From Flavipsychrobacter sp. (GTDB lineage Bacteria > Bacteroidota > Bacteroidia > Chitinophagales > Chitinophagaceae), in NCBI GenBank assembly GCA_021155965.1, contig JAJNBJ010000015.1:50830-114829 (forward strand): a DNA stretch of 64,000 bases, read 5' to 3'. Made by a program: the position numbers and the translations under genes. Of this stretch, positions 36,199-45,472 are shown in pieces. The notes beneath the pieces are model-generated. The model had not been told where the DNA came from. It searched no databases and saw nothing but the letters and a program-made list of their open reading frames with translations. Positions within the stretch are counted from its first letter, which is position 1. Every line of letters begins with the position of its first letter.

Positions 36199-37110
36199 CT
36201 ACCTGGGGGTCTTTTCCTTATAGCGGAATATCACTTTCTTATTTGCCGGATTATTGGTTGTGGACACAATGATATCACATGTAGTGAAGTTTTTGTAGGT
36301 ATACTCAAACTGTGGACATTCCCCGTTGCTCAGGAAAGCCATGTTGCGTACGAGCAGGCGCCTTATAAACGACAGCCTTCCGGCAATGGTTATCTTTTCG
36401 GCAGTACCCACGGGCAGGCATTTGCTACAGGCAAGCGGGATACTACCTTCTTTTTCCTGAAAACGCTTGGTAACCTTCCATTCGGGGAAATACACCGACC
36501 GCTCCTTTAATTTGCCCTGATCGTTATAAAAAAACGTTTCTATATGCACTACGTCTTTGTTATTATCGTTCAGGCGTACTTCTTTGTACTTCACGCCTTT
36601 CTTGTCGTAATACGATTTTGTATAGAATTCAGTCCTGCCATTGAACTGGGAGATCTCTGATACAATTATATCCCCATTTTTTTTATCGGTAACATAATCG
36701 TAAGTTTTCCTGAAGACGCTACCGCTTACTTTGTTCTCTTCAACGTGGCTGATCTTGCGGTTTTTCTCATCATATCTCCAGTCGCGCGCTATCAGCAGGT
36801 TATCATCTTTATACTCTTCAACTCTCGCAATCTGTTTCTTGTCATTAAAGAAGTGTATTTTTTTGTAAACAGACTTTTCCCGTACCGGGAAGGTGACTGT
36901 GAGTGTAACAAGGCTGTCGGGTGATGCTAATATCTTGAGGCTGTCTGTGAGTACTAGTTTTGTGGTATCATTGTTGGTAAGGGTGTATACGTATTCTTGT
37001 GTCAGCGTACCGGTTTGGTAGGTATTCCATCCGGCTTTGAACGAAGACTGAGCCGGCAGCAGAGTAGGGGTTATAATTAGAAACAATAATAAAAAAATAC
37101 GGTTCATCAT
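36199..37110 (-). CDS. Secreted protein with antitoxin-MORN-like repeats
   Basis: About 303 residues; the ATG at 37110 (MMNRIFLLLFLIITPTLLPA) gives a compact signal peptide, an upstream ATG at 37125 is possible. The mature part consists of repeated strands such as KKIHFFNDKKQIARVEEYKD, DWRYDEKNRKISHVEENK and TKSYYDKKGVKYKEVRLNDN that resemble MORN_2/toxin-antitoxin-like or YD-type beta repeats. A C-terminal part has three cysteines (ACSKC, GEC). Function unknown. Confidence 0.7.
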   Translation of the reverse strand: MMNRIFLLLFLIITPTLLPAQSSFKAGWNTYQTGTLTQEYVYTLTNNDTTKLVLTDSLKILASPDSLVTLTVTFPVREKSVYKKIHFFNDKKQIARVEEYKDDNLLIARDWRYDEKNRKISHVEENKVSGSVFRKTYDYVTDKKNGDIIVSEISQFNGRTEFYTKSYYDKKGVKYKEVRLNDNNKDVVHIETFFYNDQGKLKERSVYFPEWKVTKRFQEKEGSIPLACSKCLPVGTAEKITIAGRLSFIRRLLVRNMAFLSNGECPQFEYTYKNFTTCDIIVSTTNNPANKKVIFRYKEKTPR

Positions 37111-37200
37111 TAATTTCCTGGACAAAAATAGATAAGCAAAATAGCGAAGCCAGCCAGCAACTGCAATTTAAGTTAATAACAGGATGTTAATTGCCATTAA

Positions 37201-37232
37201 AAAAGAAGCGCTCCGTTTGGAGCGCTTCTTTT
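37201..37232 (-). terminator. Bidirectional terminator at the end of the gld operon
   Basis: Perfect stem AAAAGAAGCGCTCC/GGAGCGCTTCTTTT with a 4-nt loop, directly after the outer-membrane barrel gene. Confidence 0.9.
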
Positions 37233-37248
37233 AAGAATAGCTTTTATG

Positions 37249-38016
37249 TTATTTACTTCCTTTGCGTTTCTGCGCCCTGTCCACATTGTATGGGTCCCTT
37301 ACGCTGCCCACCTGGCCAACGTAGAAATTGAGACCAAATGACATAACTGAGAACATGCAGTTATACTTGTTATTGGCAGTAGGCTGCTGGAAGTTGTAGC
37401 CGTCCAGGTAGTCTGAGAAAGCATAGCTGAACTGGTAGTTAAAGTTGAACATGCACCTTCTTGTTAAATGCAGGTTCCAGCCCAGTGTGAATGGTATAAA
37501 GAAGTTTGATGTGCGTGTTTTAATGTTGTTAGGATTGTAATCGGTGATAAGAAATTTATCGCTCTTTTTGAATTTCTGGGTAATGTTGGATACGTTGTTG
37601 AACATATACCCACCACCTACACCACCGTAGATACCAAATATCGTTTTAGAGAAGAAGTTCCTCGGATATTTGAATAACTGGCCCATAGAAACCTTCAGGC
37701 TAAGATCAAACGCGCTGAACTTGTTATAAGAGTTCATGCCGTTGGTCCAGCTGTTTTTGGTTTCGTAATTAGAAAGGGCTCCATGCTGGAATTGCAGTTC
37801 CAGGTAAGTCCATGCATTCAGGTTATAATCTAAGTTTAACCTGCCTACCGGCTGTGAAGTAGAATGGTCAAGGTTCCCGTAAAGGGTACTGAACCCAATT
37901 CCTGCACCCACAGTAAATTTGCTGTATGGGTAATAAGGGTCAAGCCTTATCTGTGCTTTCACGCTACCTAATGTTGCCAAGCACAACGCCACGATTGTAA
38001 CTATCCTAATTTTCAT
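37249..38016 (-). CDS. Outer membrane beta-barrel protein at the end of the gld operon
   Basis: 255 residues with signal peptide MKIRIVTIVALCLATLGSVK. The mature sequence alternates amphipathic strands (FTVGAGIGFSTLYGNLDH, YLELQFQHGALS, MFNFNYQFSYAFSDY, MSFGLNFYVGQ) as in eight- to ten-stranded barrels. It lies 31 bp after gldN on the same strand and before a terminator, so it is transcribed with the type IX core genes. A role as an accessory outer-membrane component of that system is plausible but not shown. Confidence 0.8.
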   Translation of the reverse strand: MKIRIVTIVALCLATLGSVKAQIRLDPYYPYSKFTVGAGIGFSTLYGNLDHSTSQPVGRLNLDYNLNAWTYLELQFQHGALSNYETKNSWTNGMNSYNKFSAFDLSLKVSMGQLFKYPRNFFSKTIFGIYGGVGGGYMFNNVSNITQKFKKSDKFLITDYNPNNIKTRTSNFFIPFTLGWNLHLTRRCMFNFNYQFSYAFSDYLDGYNFQQPTANNKYNCMFSVMSFGLNFYVGQVGSVRDPYNVDRAQKRKGSK

Positions 38017-38047
38017 AGATGTTCTATTTAATGTAAATTATACAATA

Positions 38048-39076
38048 TTAATATTTCCACAAATTCTTTTTGTATTCACGTAATTCTCTTTCTATACGTT
38101 CTGCTTCCTGTTTTTGACGGTCTTCATCATTAGGATACTTATCCTTGATCCTCAGGTCGCCAGGATTTGACTCTTTAACGATCAATGTTTTGAAGTTGCG
38201 CAATATGAACAGGTCGTCATAGCTCATGTCATAGATATCTCTCTGGGTATCAAATACCTCTCTTGAGGCCAGCAAATTCCTGCATTGGTCAAAATAGAGA
38301 TAGAAAGGGTGTTGCTCACCAATCACATCACCTGCGCTTGACTTCACTTTCTTGATAGGGGAGAGGCTGATAATACGGGTTATGAGCCTGCCGCGAACTT
38401 TATCAACAAATATATCCTCTTTTATCTCCAGTTTTGTTACTGAATCCGGGTTAAAAGGAACATATACAGAGTGAGACCCAATCGCATCACCGGTAAGTGA
38501 GTCGAGGTCGGTAACTATGGTACTGTCAGAAAGTACACGAAGCACTTTTTGGTATGACATAGCTTTTGTGAAGCCTTCATCGGCATAAGCTACTATCTTG
38601 CCGGCTTTTAATGCATCCATGATAATGCTCATCAGTGTCTGGCCAGGCATTGAGAATATCCTGTTCACAGAATCAGTCAGGTCTATATGTCTCCACAGGC
38701 GCTTGTAGAATTTGACATTGAATTTATTTTCATCAGGGAAAGCGAACGCTTTTGCGCCCCTGAGTATTGGTTGCTTATAGAAGCCATCAACCGGACGAGT
38801 AGTATCGAGGGTAAGGTCAGCATAAGTCATGTAGCTTGTATCTGCTACAAGGCCGGCAGTAAGAGCGCTCATTGTATCTGGTGGCGGAGCCGCTGCTGCT
38901 GCTGCTGCAAGAGAATCCTGTATGCGCACGGCATCGATACTGTCCTGGTTTACCGTAACAGTTTCTATCTTCTTTTTCTTTTTCTTTTTCTTTTTCGGTG
39001 CGGTTTGCGCTTCGATCACTGAACTGACCCCTAACGCAAGGAGCAACAATAAAGCCAGTATGACGTTTTTTCTCAT
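38048..39076 (-). CDS. gldN: Gliding motility/T9SS protein GldN
   Basis: 342 residues. Signal peptide MRKNVILALLLLLALGVSS. Then a run of nine lysines (PKKKKKKKKKIETV), a PPPDT linker and the GldN/PorN core: GFYKQPILRGAKAFAFPDEN, FYKRLWRHIDLTDSVNRIFS, and YDMSYDDLFILRNFKTLIVK, ending in a charged DEDRQKQEAERIERELREY tail. GldN forms the periplasmic ring with GldK. The nine-lysine stretch is encoded by a purine tract near 38975-39000 and could vary in length. Confidence 0.92.
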   Translation of the reverse strand: MRKNVILALLLLLALGVSSVIEAQTAPKKKKKKKKKIETVTVNQDSIDAVRIQDSLAAAAAAAPPPDTMSALTAGLVADTSYMTYADLTLDTTRPVDGFYKQPILRGAKAFAFPDENKFNVKFYKRLWRHIDLTDSVNRIFSMPGQTLMSIIMDALKAGKIVAYADEGFTKAMSYQKVLRVLSDSTIVTDLDSLTGDAIGSHSVYVPFNPDSVTKLEIKEDIFVDKVRGRLITRIISLSPIKKVKSSAGDVIGEQHPFYLYFDQCRNLLASREVFDTQRDIYDMSYDDLFILRNFKTLIVKESNPGDLRIKDKYPNDEDRQKQEAERIERELREYKKNLWKY

Positions 39077-39096
39077 AAGCAACTTAGGTTTATTCT

Positions 39097-40635
39097 TTAC
39101 TCAGCTGTGAAAATTATCGGGTCCAGAGAACGTTTCATTCCATCCGGTCCGGTAGCAAAAACGAAGTCAAATGTTATTTTTGACCCAGGCACAACCCTGT
39201 TCATTGCTGCTACCATTTCAGGTGTAAATGCATTGCTGTTAGATTCAAACTTCATGATGTCTGCGCGTGGTAACGCGATAAACATTGTAAAGTGGTTAAC
39301 AGCGAATTTCGCATCAAAATCAAAATCTTCAAGCACGGCAAATATCCTGTTCTGCGACTTCATTGCTGCGGCACTCATCCTGCCACCACCTTTATTAGCA
39401 AATTTTACGTGGGGTGGGGGAATTGGCTTTACCCTGAATTCAGATACACCCAATACCGCAGTTTTACCACCACCCTGGTCGCCACTCACGGTAACCTTAA
39501 CGTTGCCGCGCTGCTGCACTTTTACAGTATAAGCGCCGTTGCTTCCAGTGATGGAACCTGCGCTGATGCTCACACGGATCTTATCTTTTGCAAAACCAGG
39601 CGCAGATACAGATACGGGGTTATCAACACCAATGTAGAATACGTTCATTTTGTCAGGAGAAACGGTAGCAGATGGTTTAGCCACAGTGTATGTTTGCTCT
39701 TTTAACTGGTATTCTTTTATTGTACCGTCTGTTTGCTTGATACGGATAGTACCAGACCATTTTTTCTCGCCCTCAGAGGTGGCGGTTGCAGTGTACATGC
39801 CTTTACCGTCCACAATGTTCAGCCTTTGGCCGCCAACTATGATCTCAGGGTTGGTCTTAGAGTCAGACGCGGTAAGGAATACATCCGCTTTATACTGCTG
39901 GCCTACCAGGATATAAGAAGATGGAGCTACCGCCACAGCTTCAAAGCGGTCGAGGTTGATAACGGCCTTATCTGCTTCTCCTAATATCTTTTTGATCACC
40001 TCCGCTTCTGTGTTCTTAAGGTCTGCCTGGATCTTGGTAAGGGCTGTAATAGCCGCTGTCAATGGAATACCATCGCCAAAGTTGGTTTCCTCCCAGTTTT
40101 GCTTGATGCCCTGCCTTTTGGGTGGGTCTTGTGCATTAAGGGCAACTTTTACGTCTTGTGCTTTAGGGTCAACTTCATGAAGAACAGTTAATATTTTAGT
40201 CCGGGTGTCTTCTATTCTTTTCCTGAGTTCTGTAGCGCGTTTTTGATTGATCATCAGGCGTGGGCAGATATCAATGTCTGCGCGCTGAGCAACGTCGCCG
40301 CTGGCTTCATCAACACCACCACCATTTTTATAAAGCAACTCTTTTATCTCATTAATATAACTATTCAGCTCTGCGGCGTATTTTTTTACCTGCAAAGCTT
40401 TGTCATGTATCGGCCTTGCGCGTTCGGGCTCATTCTTCATTTTAGTTGCTTCGAAAGCGGCAATAGCATTATCAACAGTTATCTGAACATTCTTAGTGGA
40501 TGTCTCCAAGCTTACGGTCAAATTTCTAAAGGCATCAAGAACGTGGTCTGTAACGGTGGTAGCTGCAAGTCCTAGCAGTACCAGGTACAGGATGCCCATC
40601 ATCTTTTGCCGGGGCGTTTCTTTTAAACTAGCCAT
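39097..40635 (-). CDS. gldM: T9SS motor/periplasmic shaft protein GldM
   Basis: 512 residues. N-terminal MASLKETPRQKMMGILYLVL LGLAA is the single membrane helix characteristic of GldM/PorM; a long periplasmic part of Ig-like domains follows (GIPLTAAITALTKIQADLKN, VFLTASDSKTNPEIIVGGQR, MNVFYIGVDNPVSVSAPGF). GldM couples the inner-membrane GldL motor to the GldK/N ring. Spacing of 14 bp to gldN. Confidence 0.95.
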   Translation of the reverse strand: MASLKETPRQKMMGILYLVLLGLAATTVTDHVLDAFRNLTVSLETSTKNVQITVDNAIAAFEATKMKNEPERARPIHDKALQVKKYAAELNSYINEIKELLYKNGGGVDEASGDVAQRADIDICPRLMINQKRATELRKRIEDTRTKILTVLHEVDPKAQDVKVALNAQDPPKRQGIKQNWEETNFGDGIPLTAAITALTKIQADLKNTEAEVIKKILGEADKAVINLDRFEAVAVAPSSYILVGQQYKADVFLTASDSKTNPEIIVGGQRLNIVDGKGMYTATATSEGEKKWSGTIRIKQTDGTIKEYQLKEQTYTVAKPSATVSPDKMNVFYIGVDNPVSVSAPGFAKDKIRVSISAGSITGSNGAYTVKVQQRGNVKVTVSGDQGGGKTAVLGVSEFRVKPIPPPHVKFANKGGGRMSAAAMKSQNRIFAVLEDFDFDAKFAVNHFTMFIALPRADIMKFESNSNAFTPEMVAAMNRVVPGSKITFDFVFATGPDGMKRSLDPIIFTAE

Positions 40636-40719
40636 GCGGTTTAATTTTTTTTAAGTTTCCTGAATGCGCCTTTTAAGAACAAGGCCTTAAAAGGCAGTTA
40701 ACTAATAGCTTTCAATAAA

Positions 40720-41448
40720 TTATCTCTTGAATGCGTCCAGTTGAGCTGCGTATACCTTGCTCAGAGCAGTCAGGTTATTATTATATGCCCTCATGTTATT
40801 TGTTGCTGCTTCAAATTCCTTCAGCATGCCTTGCGATGATGCAGTCATCTGGCTGATAGATGCCAGTGTTTTAGTGAACTGGTCAAAGCTTGCATTCATT
40901 TCAGTCACATTTTTAGAGAATGACCTCAAACCTTGTCCGGCAGTCTCAAAATCTTTTACCATAGACTGTGATGCGTTAGACATACTACCAATAGCCTGCA
41001 GCGATTTGTTGAAACTGTCGAAGCCAGCGCCTACAGAGTTCATGTTATCCCTGAATTTTTTCACGTCACCTGAAGCCGTTTCGATCTCTTTGATCAGGTT
41101 TTGGGTAACATTGAATGAACCGGCAACCTGGTTTACCTGAGCCACCGTGTTGTTAAATTGTTTGAAACCGTTGCTCAGGCTTTCAATTACTTTAGGAGTA
41201 ATAGAGGTAGCCAACAGGTCGTGTAAACCTGAACCGCTGCCATCGCTTCCCTTTGTGTCCTCATCAACTACAACCATTGAGGCCATACCGAGGATAAAGA
41301 ACAGGAATGCCTCCGTGGCAAGGCCGACAGCAATAAATAATTCACCGAAAGGCCAGTGAAGGATTTTGAACATCAGACCTACGATTACCACACTAGCTCC
41401 CCAGGAGATGACTGTGTTAAGACCAATTTTCTTTTTTTGATTACTCAT
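40720..41448 (-). CDS. gldL: T9SS motor protein GldL
   Basis: 242 residues. Two membrane helices at the N-terminus (INTVISWGASVVIVGLMFKI-like, then HWPFGELFIAVGLATEAFLF with the conserved Glu used in proton conduction) are followed by a long cytoplasmic coiled coil with repeated NxxF/MxxF heptads (SMSNASQSMVKDFETAGQGL). GldL pairs with GldM to energise type IX secretion and gliding. Confidence 0.95.
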   Translation of the reverse strand: MSNQKKKIGLNTVISWGASVVIVGLMFKILHWPFGELFIAVGLATEAFLFFILGMASMVVVDEDTKGSDGSGSGLHDLLATSITPKVIESLSNGFKQFNNTVAQVNQVAGSFNVTQNLIKEIETASGDVKKFRDNMNSVGAGFDSFNKSLQAIGSMSNASQSMVKDFETAGQGLRSFSKNVTEMNASFDQFTKTLASISQMTASSQGMLKEFEAATNNMRAYNNNLTALSKVYAAQLDAFKR

Positions 41449-41533
41449 AATTTAACAATTTAGTGGATTTGTGAGTGATAAAACTTTTGTGGTTGTTTAA
41501 TTATTAATAAAAAAGTCAGTTTTTCAATTTAAG

Positions 41534-43315
41534 TTAACGAATTTCAGGTAACCTCGCGCCGCTCAACTTGCCCGGTGTTTTCTTTCCGCGATTTGTACGG
41601 TTACGTGTTGCATTGTTAGGTGTAACCAGTTCAGGCGCCTGCATCACGCACCGGAAACCGAGGAAGCAATGTGATACATGATGAAGCTCCATGTCGCGAT
41701 AGTAAGGGCTCAATGATTTTGCGTTGCTGATGAATGAGCCGCCGCGAACCACTTTCCTTTTCATTACATCGGCATCAGTAGAGTCTGCATCATAAAGTAA
41801 CTGTGGGTTAATATCTGACACGAAAGAGAATGCTGAAGGACTGTATGCATCCATTACCCATTCTGCAACGTTGCCTTCCATATTATATAAACCAAACTCA
41901 TTAGGCGCGAAGGACATGGCAGGTGTGGTAAGCGCAACACCGTCTTCCCAGTAATCGCCTTCATCTTGTTTGAAGTTGGCCAGCATACCGTTGTAATCTC
42001 TGTGTATAGGAGTACTATCTGTAATCGGTCCCTCGCCGTTAGCGCCATAGCCATTCTGAAGGAAATTCAACATCTTAATGTAATCCATCAGGTAACGGTT
42101 GCCATTTTCGGCTTTTTTATGTTCTTTTTCCCATTCAGCAACGCGATCAGCTTTTATAGCGGCAATCTGGTCCTGTACCTCTTTAGCGCTGTCTTCGGGG
42201 CTTTTGTGGAGAATTGCATCTACCATTGAATCTGTCTTAGCGGTCACAGTGCTGTCAACATAATTCGGCAAAGTAATATTCATAGTATCAGGGCCTTCAA
42301 CCGGCGGTTTAGAGCGTATCATATCATAAAAGCCCTGTGCTGCATATACCCATTGCGCTTCAGAAGGCAGTGTATATATGAGCTTGTAGTATTTCATGTA
42401 GTCGGGCATATTATAATAGCTCTGTGCATTGTTGGTACGCCATTGGGCGAATGCAACCGCTTGTTGCCAGGTAACGCCTACCACAGGATAATCGTCAAAT
42501 GGAGGCGCACTAAAGTAATTTTCCACATACATGTCGGTCTGGGCATTGGTCAGGTCCTGGTTCCAAACATTCTCGTTAGGGTAAATATTGAGTGTTTCAG
42601 TAACTATTGCCAGTTTTTGGTTGCCTTTTGTGCTTTGTGCAGTGTGTTTGGGGTGTTTGTAAGAGAAAAGACATGCGTCTTTTTTAATGTTGCCGTTCTC
42701 ATCCATAATCGCACCTAACTTGCTCACCATGTCGGGGTCTTTATGGTTAAAGATCTTATTGTGGTTAACTTTTGCCCAGTTGATACGCCTGCCGGTTCTT
42801 GCAGAGTCGTTTTGCGGTACAGAAGCCGTCGCATCCGGGGTCATGATGCCAGCCATTTTCAGCGAATCAGACACCCTTACCGCAGAGTCAGACATTGGCG
42901 TAGTTGTTGTAGCTGAAGAACTGCTGCTACCACTGTTCATTTTGTTGCTTTCTTCATCAGACATGAAGTAACTATCATCTTTCAGATAATTAACGATTGC
43001 AATAGAATCTGCTACCCAGTTAACAAATTGGCGGTATTGCTGGTTGGTAACCTCGGTTTTATCCATGAAGAAAGAGGTCAGGCTCACTTTGCGTGCGCTA
43101 TTGGTATCTGTAGTAGACTGGTCGTAATTGATGGTAGTAACGCCTCCCTGCACATACGTCATACCTGGAGGGGCAACAATTTTATGAGGATACGGGATTA
43201 CATACCTTGTCCTTGAAATATCCTTTCCTTGAGAAAAACAGTCTGTGGATAATAAAAATGTGGTAAAAAATAAGATAATGGTGATAAATGCTTTATTCAA
43301 AGGCATGTCCAACAT
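41534..43315 (-). CDS. gldK: T9SS/gliding protein GldK (FGE-like fold)
   Basis: 593 residues; start at 43315 or the in-frame ATG at 43306. A hydrophobic signal FITIILFFTTFLLSTDCFSQ precedes a formylglycine-generating-enzyme-like domain: YVQGGVTTINYDQ, SFFMDKTEVTNQQYRQF, YPVVGVTWQQAVAFAQWRTN, NMEGNVAEWVMDAY and KVVRGGSFIS...GFRCVMQ. A long insertion (about 130-330) with SSSSSATTTTPMSD is present. No catalytic function is expected; it forms the outer-membrane-attached ring with GldN. First gene of gldKLMN. Confidence 0.92.
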   Translation of the reverse strand: MLDMPLNKAFITIILFFTTFLLSTDCFSQGKDISRTRYVIPYPHKIVAPPGMTYVQGGVTTINYDQSTTDTNSARKVSLTSFFMDKTEVTNQQYRQFVNWVADSIAIVNYLKDDSYFMSDEESNKMNSGSSSSSATTTTPMSDSAVRVSDSLKMAGIMTPDATASVPQNDSARTGRRINWAKVNHNKIFNHKDPDMVSKLGAIMDENGNIKKDACLFSYKHPKHTAQSTKGNQKLAIVTETLNIYPNENVWNQDLTNAQTDMYVENYFSAPPFDDYPVVGVTWQQAVAFAQWRTNNAQSYYNMPDYMKYYKLIYTLPSEAQWVYAAQGFYDMIRSKPPVEGPDTMNITLPNYVDSTVTAKTDSMVDAILHKSPEDSAKEVQDQIAAIKADRVAEWEKEHKKAENGNRYLMDYIKMLNFLQNGYGANGEGPITDSTPIHRDYNGMLANFKQDEGDYWEDGVALTTPAMSFAPNEFGLYNMEGNVAEWVMDAYSPSAFSFVSDINPQLLYDADSTDADVMKRKVVRGGSFISNAKSLSPYYRDMELHHVSHCFLGFRCVMQAPELVTPNNATRNRTNRGKKTPGKLSGARLPEIR

Positions 43316-43349
43316 TTTTAAAATTAAAAATACATTTTAAAACTAAACG

Positions 43350-43357
43350 CAAAAATA
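43350..43357 (-). promoter_or_regulatory. Putative -7 element of the gld operon promoter
   Basis: On the minus strand TATTTTTG fits TAnnTTTG and lies about 35 bp before the gldK ATG; no good -33 TTTG could be placed. The whole gap 43316-43687 is about 80% AT, with several oligo-A/T tracts and no gene. Confidence 0.4.
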
Positions 43358-43687
43358 AAATTTTCAACAACAATAAAGATTATTGCATTGAAAATAATAA
43401 GGTCTATCGGGGAGATATAATTTTTTATTATTCCCCCTGCCAAACAGCACGTAATCCAAAAACTAAATTTATAAGTAATACTCTAAACGAAGTGTTTATA
43501 GTAGGGTTATATTATTTAATAATCTAACTAAAATCGGCGTAAAGATAGGAGAGTTCATCTGAAACAACAAAAAAAATCAAAAAATTAAAATAAAATTTAT
43601 ACTTTAAATTAAATTATATAAATGATTAATTGCAATACTTGTCAATAATAAAGAGATAACAAATGAAAATAAATAGGATTGATTATT

Positions 43688-44668
43688 TTATACAGAAAGT
43701 ACCCGTATCATATTAAGCAGATCGCTGTGCATAGGGGGAGCGCCTTTTACAACATTGGCAAAAGGAGTGAAGACAATTTCATTGTTAATAATACCTGCCA
43801 TTACCTGGGTCTTTCCCTCGTATATAGCATTAACGGCGGCGTAGCCTAAACGGCTTGCAAGTATCCTGTCTGCAAACGAGGGAGACCCTCCACGTTGTAT
43901 ATGTCCAAGCACACACGTACGTATATCTTTATTCGGAAATCGCTGTGCAATACTCTCATGTACTTTTTCGGCGCTGCCAAAGTCATCGCCTTCTGCAACA
44001 ACAATAATATGCACCGATTTTTTTCGGCGTTCATCATCATCTATACGGTTCAGCACATCTTCAATATCTGTTATAGTTTCCGGTATCAGGATGTCCTCCG
44101 CTCCTGAAGCAATGCCGCTGTATAATGCGATGTATCCTGCATCACGCCCCATCACCTCCACCACAAAAACCCGGTCATGTGCTTCTGCGGTATCTTTTAT
44201 TTTGTCAATAGCTTCCATTGCAGTATTCACGGCAGTATCAAAACCGATTGTGTAGTCCGTCCCTACCAGGTCTTTATCAATAGTGCCGGGTAAACCCACT
44301 GCCGGTATAGTGTATTTTTCGAAGAACTTGTTTGCACCGCGAAATGTACCATCGCCACCAATAAGTATCAGCGCTTCAATGTTGTTACCGGTTAACTGCA
44401 CATATGCTTTTTCCATCCCCTCATCAGTCATGAACTCCTTGCTGCGTGCGGTTTTTAATATAGTGCCGCCCCGGCAGATGATATTAGATACATCGGTAGT
44501 TTTCATCGGGATGATATCGCCTTCTATCATACCCTGGTAACCCCTGCGTATGCCATAAACATTCATGCCCCGATAAATGCCTGTGCGCACTATTGCCCTG
44601 ATGGCAGCATTCATTCCCGGGCTGTCGCCGCCTGAAGTCATTACCCCTATATTTTTAATACTACCCAT
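43688..44668 (-). CDS. pfkA: ATP-dependent 6-phosphofructokinase
   Basis: 326 residues, the usual bacterial length. VMTSGGDSPGMNAAIRAIVR binds ATP, GGDGTFRGANKF and GLPGTIDKDLVGTDYTIGF carry the catalytic and fructose-6-phosphate residues (PGTIDKD with the base Asp), and EVMGRDAGYIAL and LGHIQRGGSPSFADR are the other family blocks. Commits glucose to glycolysis. A near-consensus TAACTTTC lies about 25 bp upstream of the ATG on the minus strand. Confidence 0.97.
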   Translation of the reverse strand: MGSIKNIGVMTSGGDSPGMNAAIRAIVRTGIYRGMNVYGIRRGYQGMIEGDIIPMKTTDVSNIICRGGTILKTARSKEFMTDEGMEKAYVQLTGNNIEALILIGGDGTFRGANKFFEKYTIPAVGLPGTIDKDLVGTDYTIGFDTAVNTAMEAIDKIKDTAEAHDRVFVVEVMGRDAGYIALYSGIASGAEDILIPETITDIEDVLNRIDDDERRKKSVHIIVVAEGDDFGSAEKVHESIAQRFPNKDIRTCVLGHIQRGGSPSFADRILASRLGYAAVNAIYEGKTQVMAGIINNEIVFTPFANVVKGAPPMHSDLLNMIRVLSV

Positions 44669-44791
44669 AGTGCAAATTATTTGCGAAAGTTACAAAATGA
44701 GTGTAATTCCATAATAAAGTCTTTTTGCAGGCCTCGGGTTAAATAATATTTTTTTGATGAATAGTGGCGCAATATGGTTATGCTACAAAAA

Positions 44792-45146
44792 TTATTCCCT
44801 GCGCACTTTTTCAACTGTAGGGAAGTGTGTGTCCAAGAATAAATTGGCTTTTGCCAAATAGCTCAAATGTGTTATATATTGATACAGCAAAGGGCAAAAG
44901 ACTACGTAACTGGAGGTAATAACCGCACAAGCAAAAGACATCAGGATTTGCGGCAGCGGAATCATTACTTGTAGGAGGTATAGGTACTGATTTCTGACAT
45001 TCAGCAAGTCCTGAAATCCAGGAAGTTGATGAAAGACAGTGTAAGTGATAGTGAAACTGCTTTGTTGCGGTATAGAATATTGGTTCTTATACCTGTAGTA
45101 CCCCGGAATAGTGGAGGTTTTTTTGTTGATTTTTCTTTTATGTACG
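44792..45146 (-). pseudogene. Possible degraded gene without a start codon
   Basis: The minus frame is open from about 45146 to a TAA at 44792 and reads like a real protein: STIPGYYRYKNQYSIPQQSS, FTITYTVFHQLPGFQDLLNV, LSYLAKANLFLDTHFPTVEK, but has no ATG at its beginning and starts after a TAG. It could be the 3' part of a lost gene or a chance frame. The rest of the gap 44669-45472 shows nothing I can support. Confidence 0.3.
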
Positions 45147-45472
45147 AGCTAGTGATCCTTTGAATATGATCTCATTTTTTAAGGGGTTAAGCCTATTTTT
45201 TACATGTAAATTCTTCCATGCGTTTTTGCCATTAATAGATGACTAAGTAATTAATTGTTAACAGGTTTATTCACGTTGTTTTTTATCTAAATTAAATAAT
45301 AATACAATGTAAATAATTTAAATGTAATTTTTTTAATGCAATGATTTTCTTAGCAAGCCGTTTGCTATTAGCTACCATACCAATAACAAAAAAGTTAAAA
45401 TGTGGTACGTATTGGCTTAAAGGCAGTAAATAAGTTACTTTCGCCTTCGGATTTTTATTCCCATTGCACAGC

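Noticed and set aside
38900..39030. Plus-strand frame with poly-Phe opposite gldN
   Set aside because: It is the antisense of the lysine tract of GldN.
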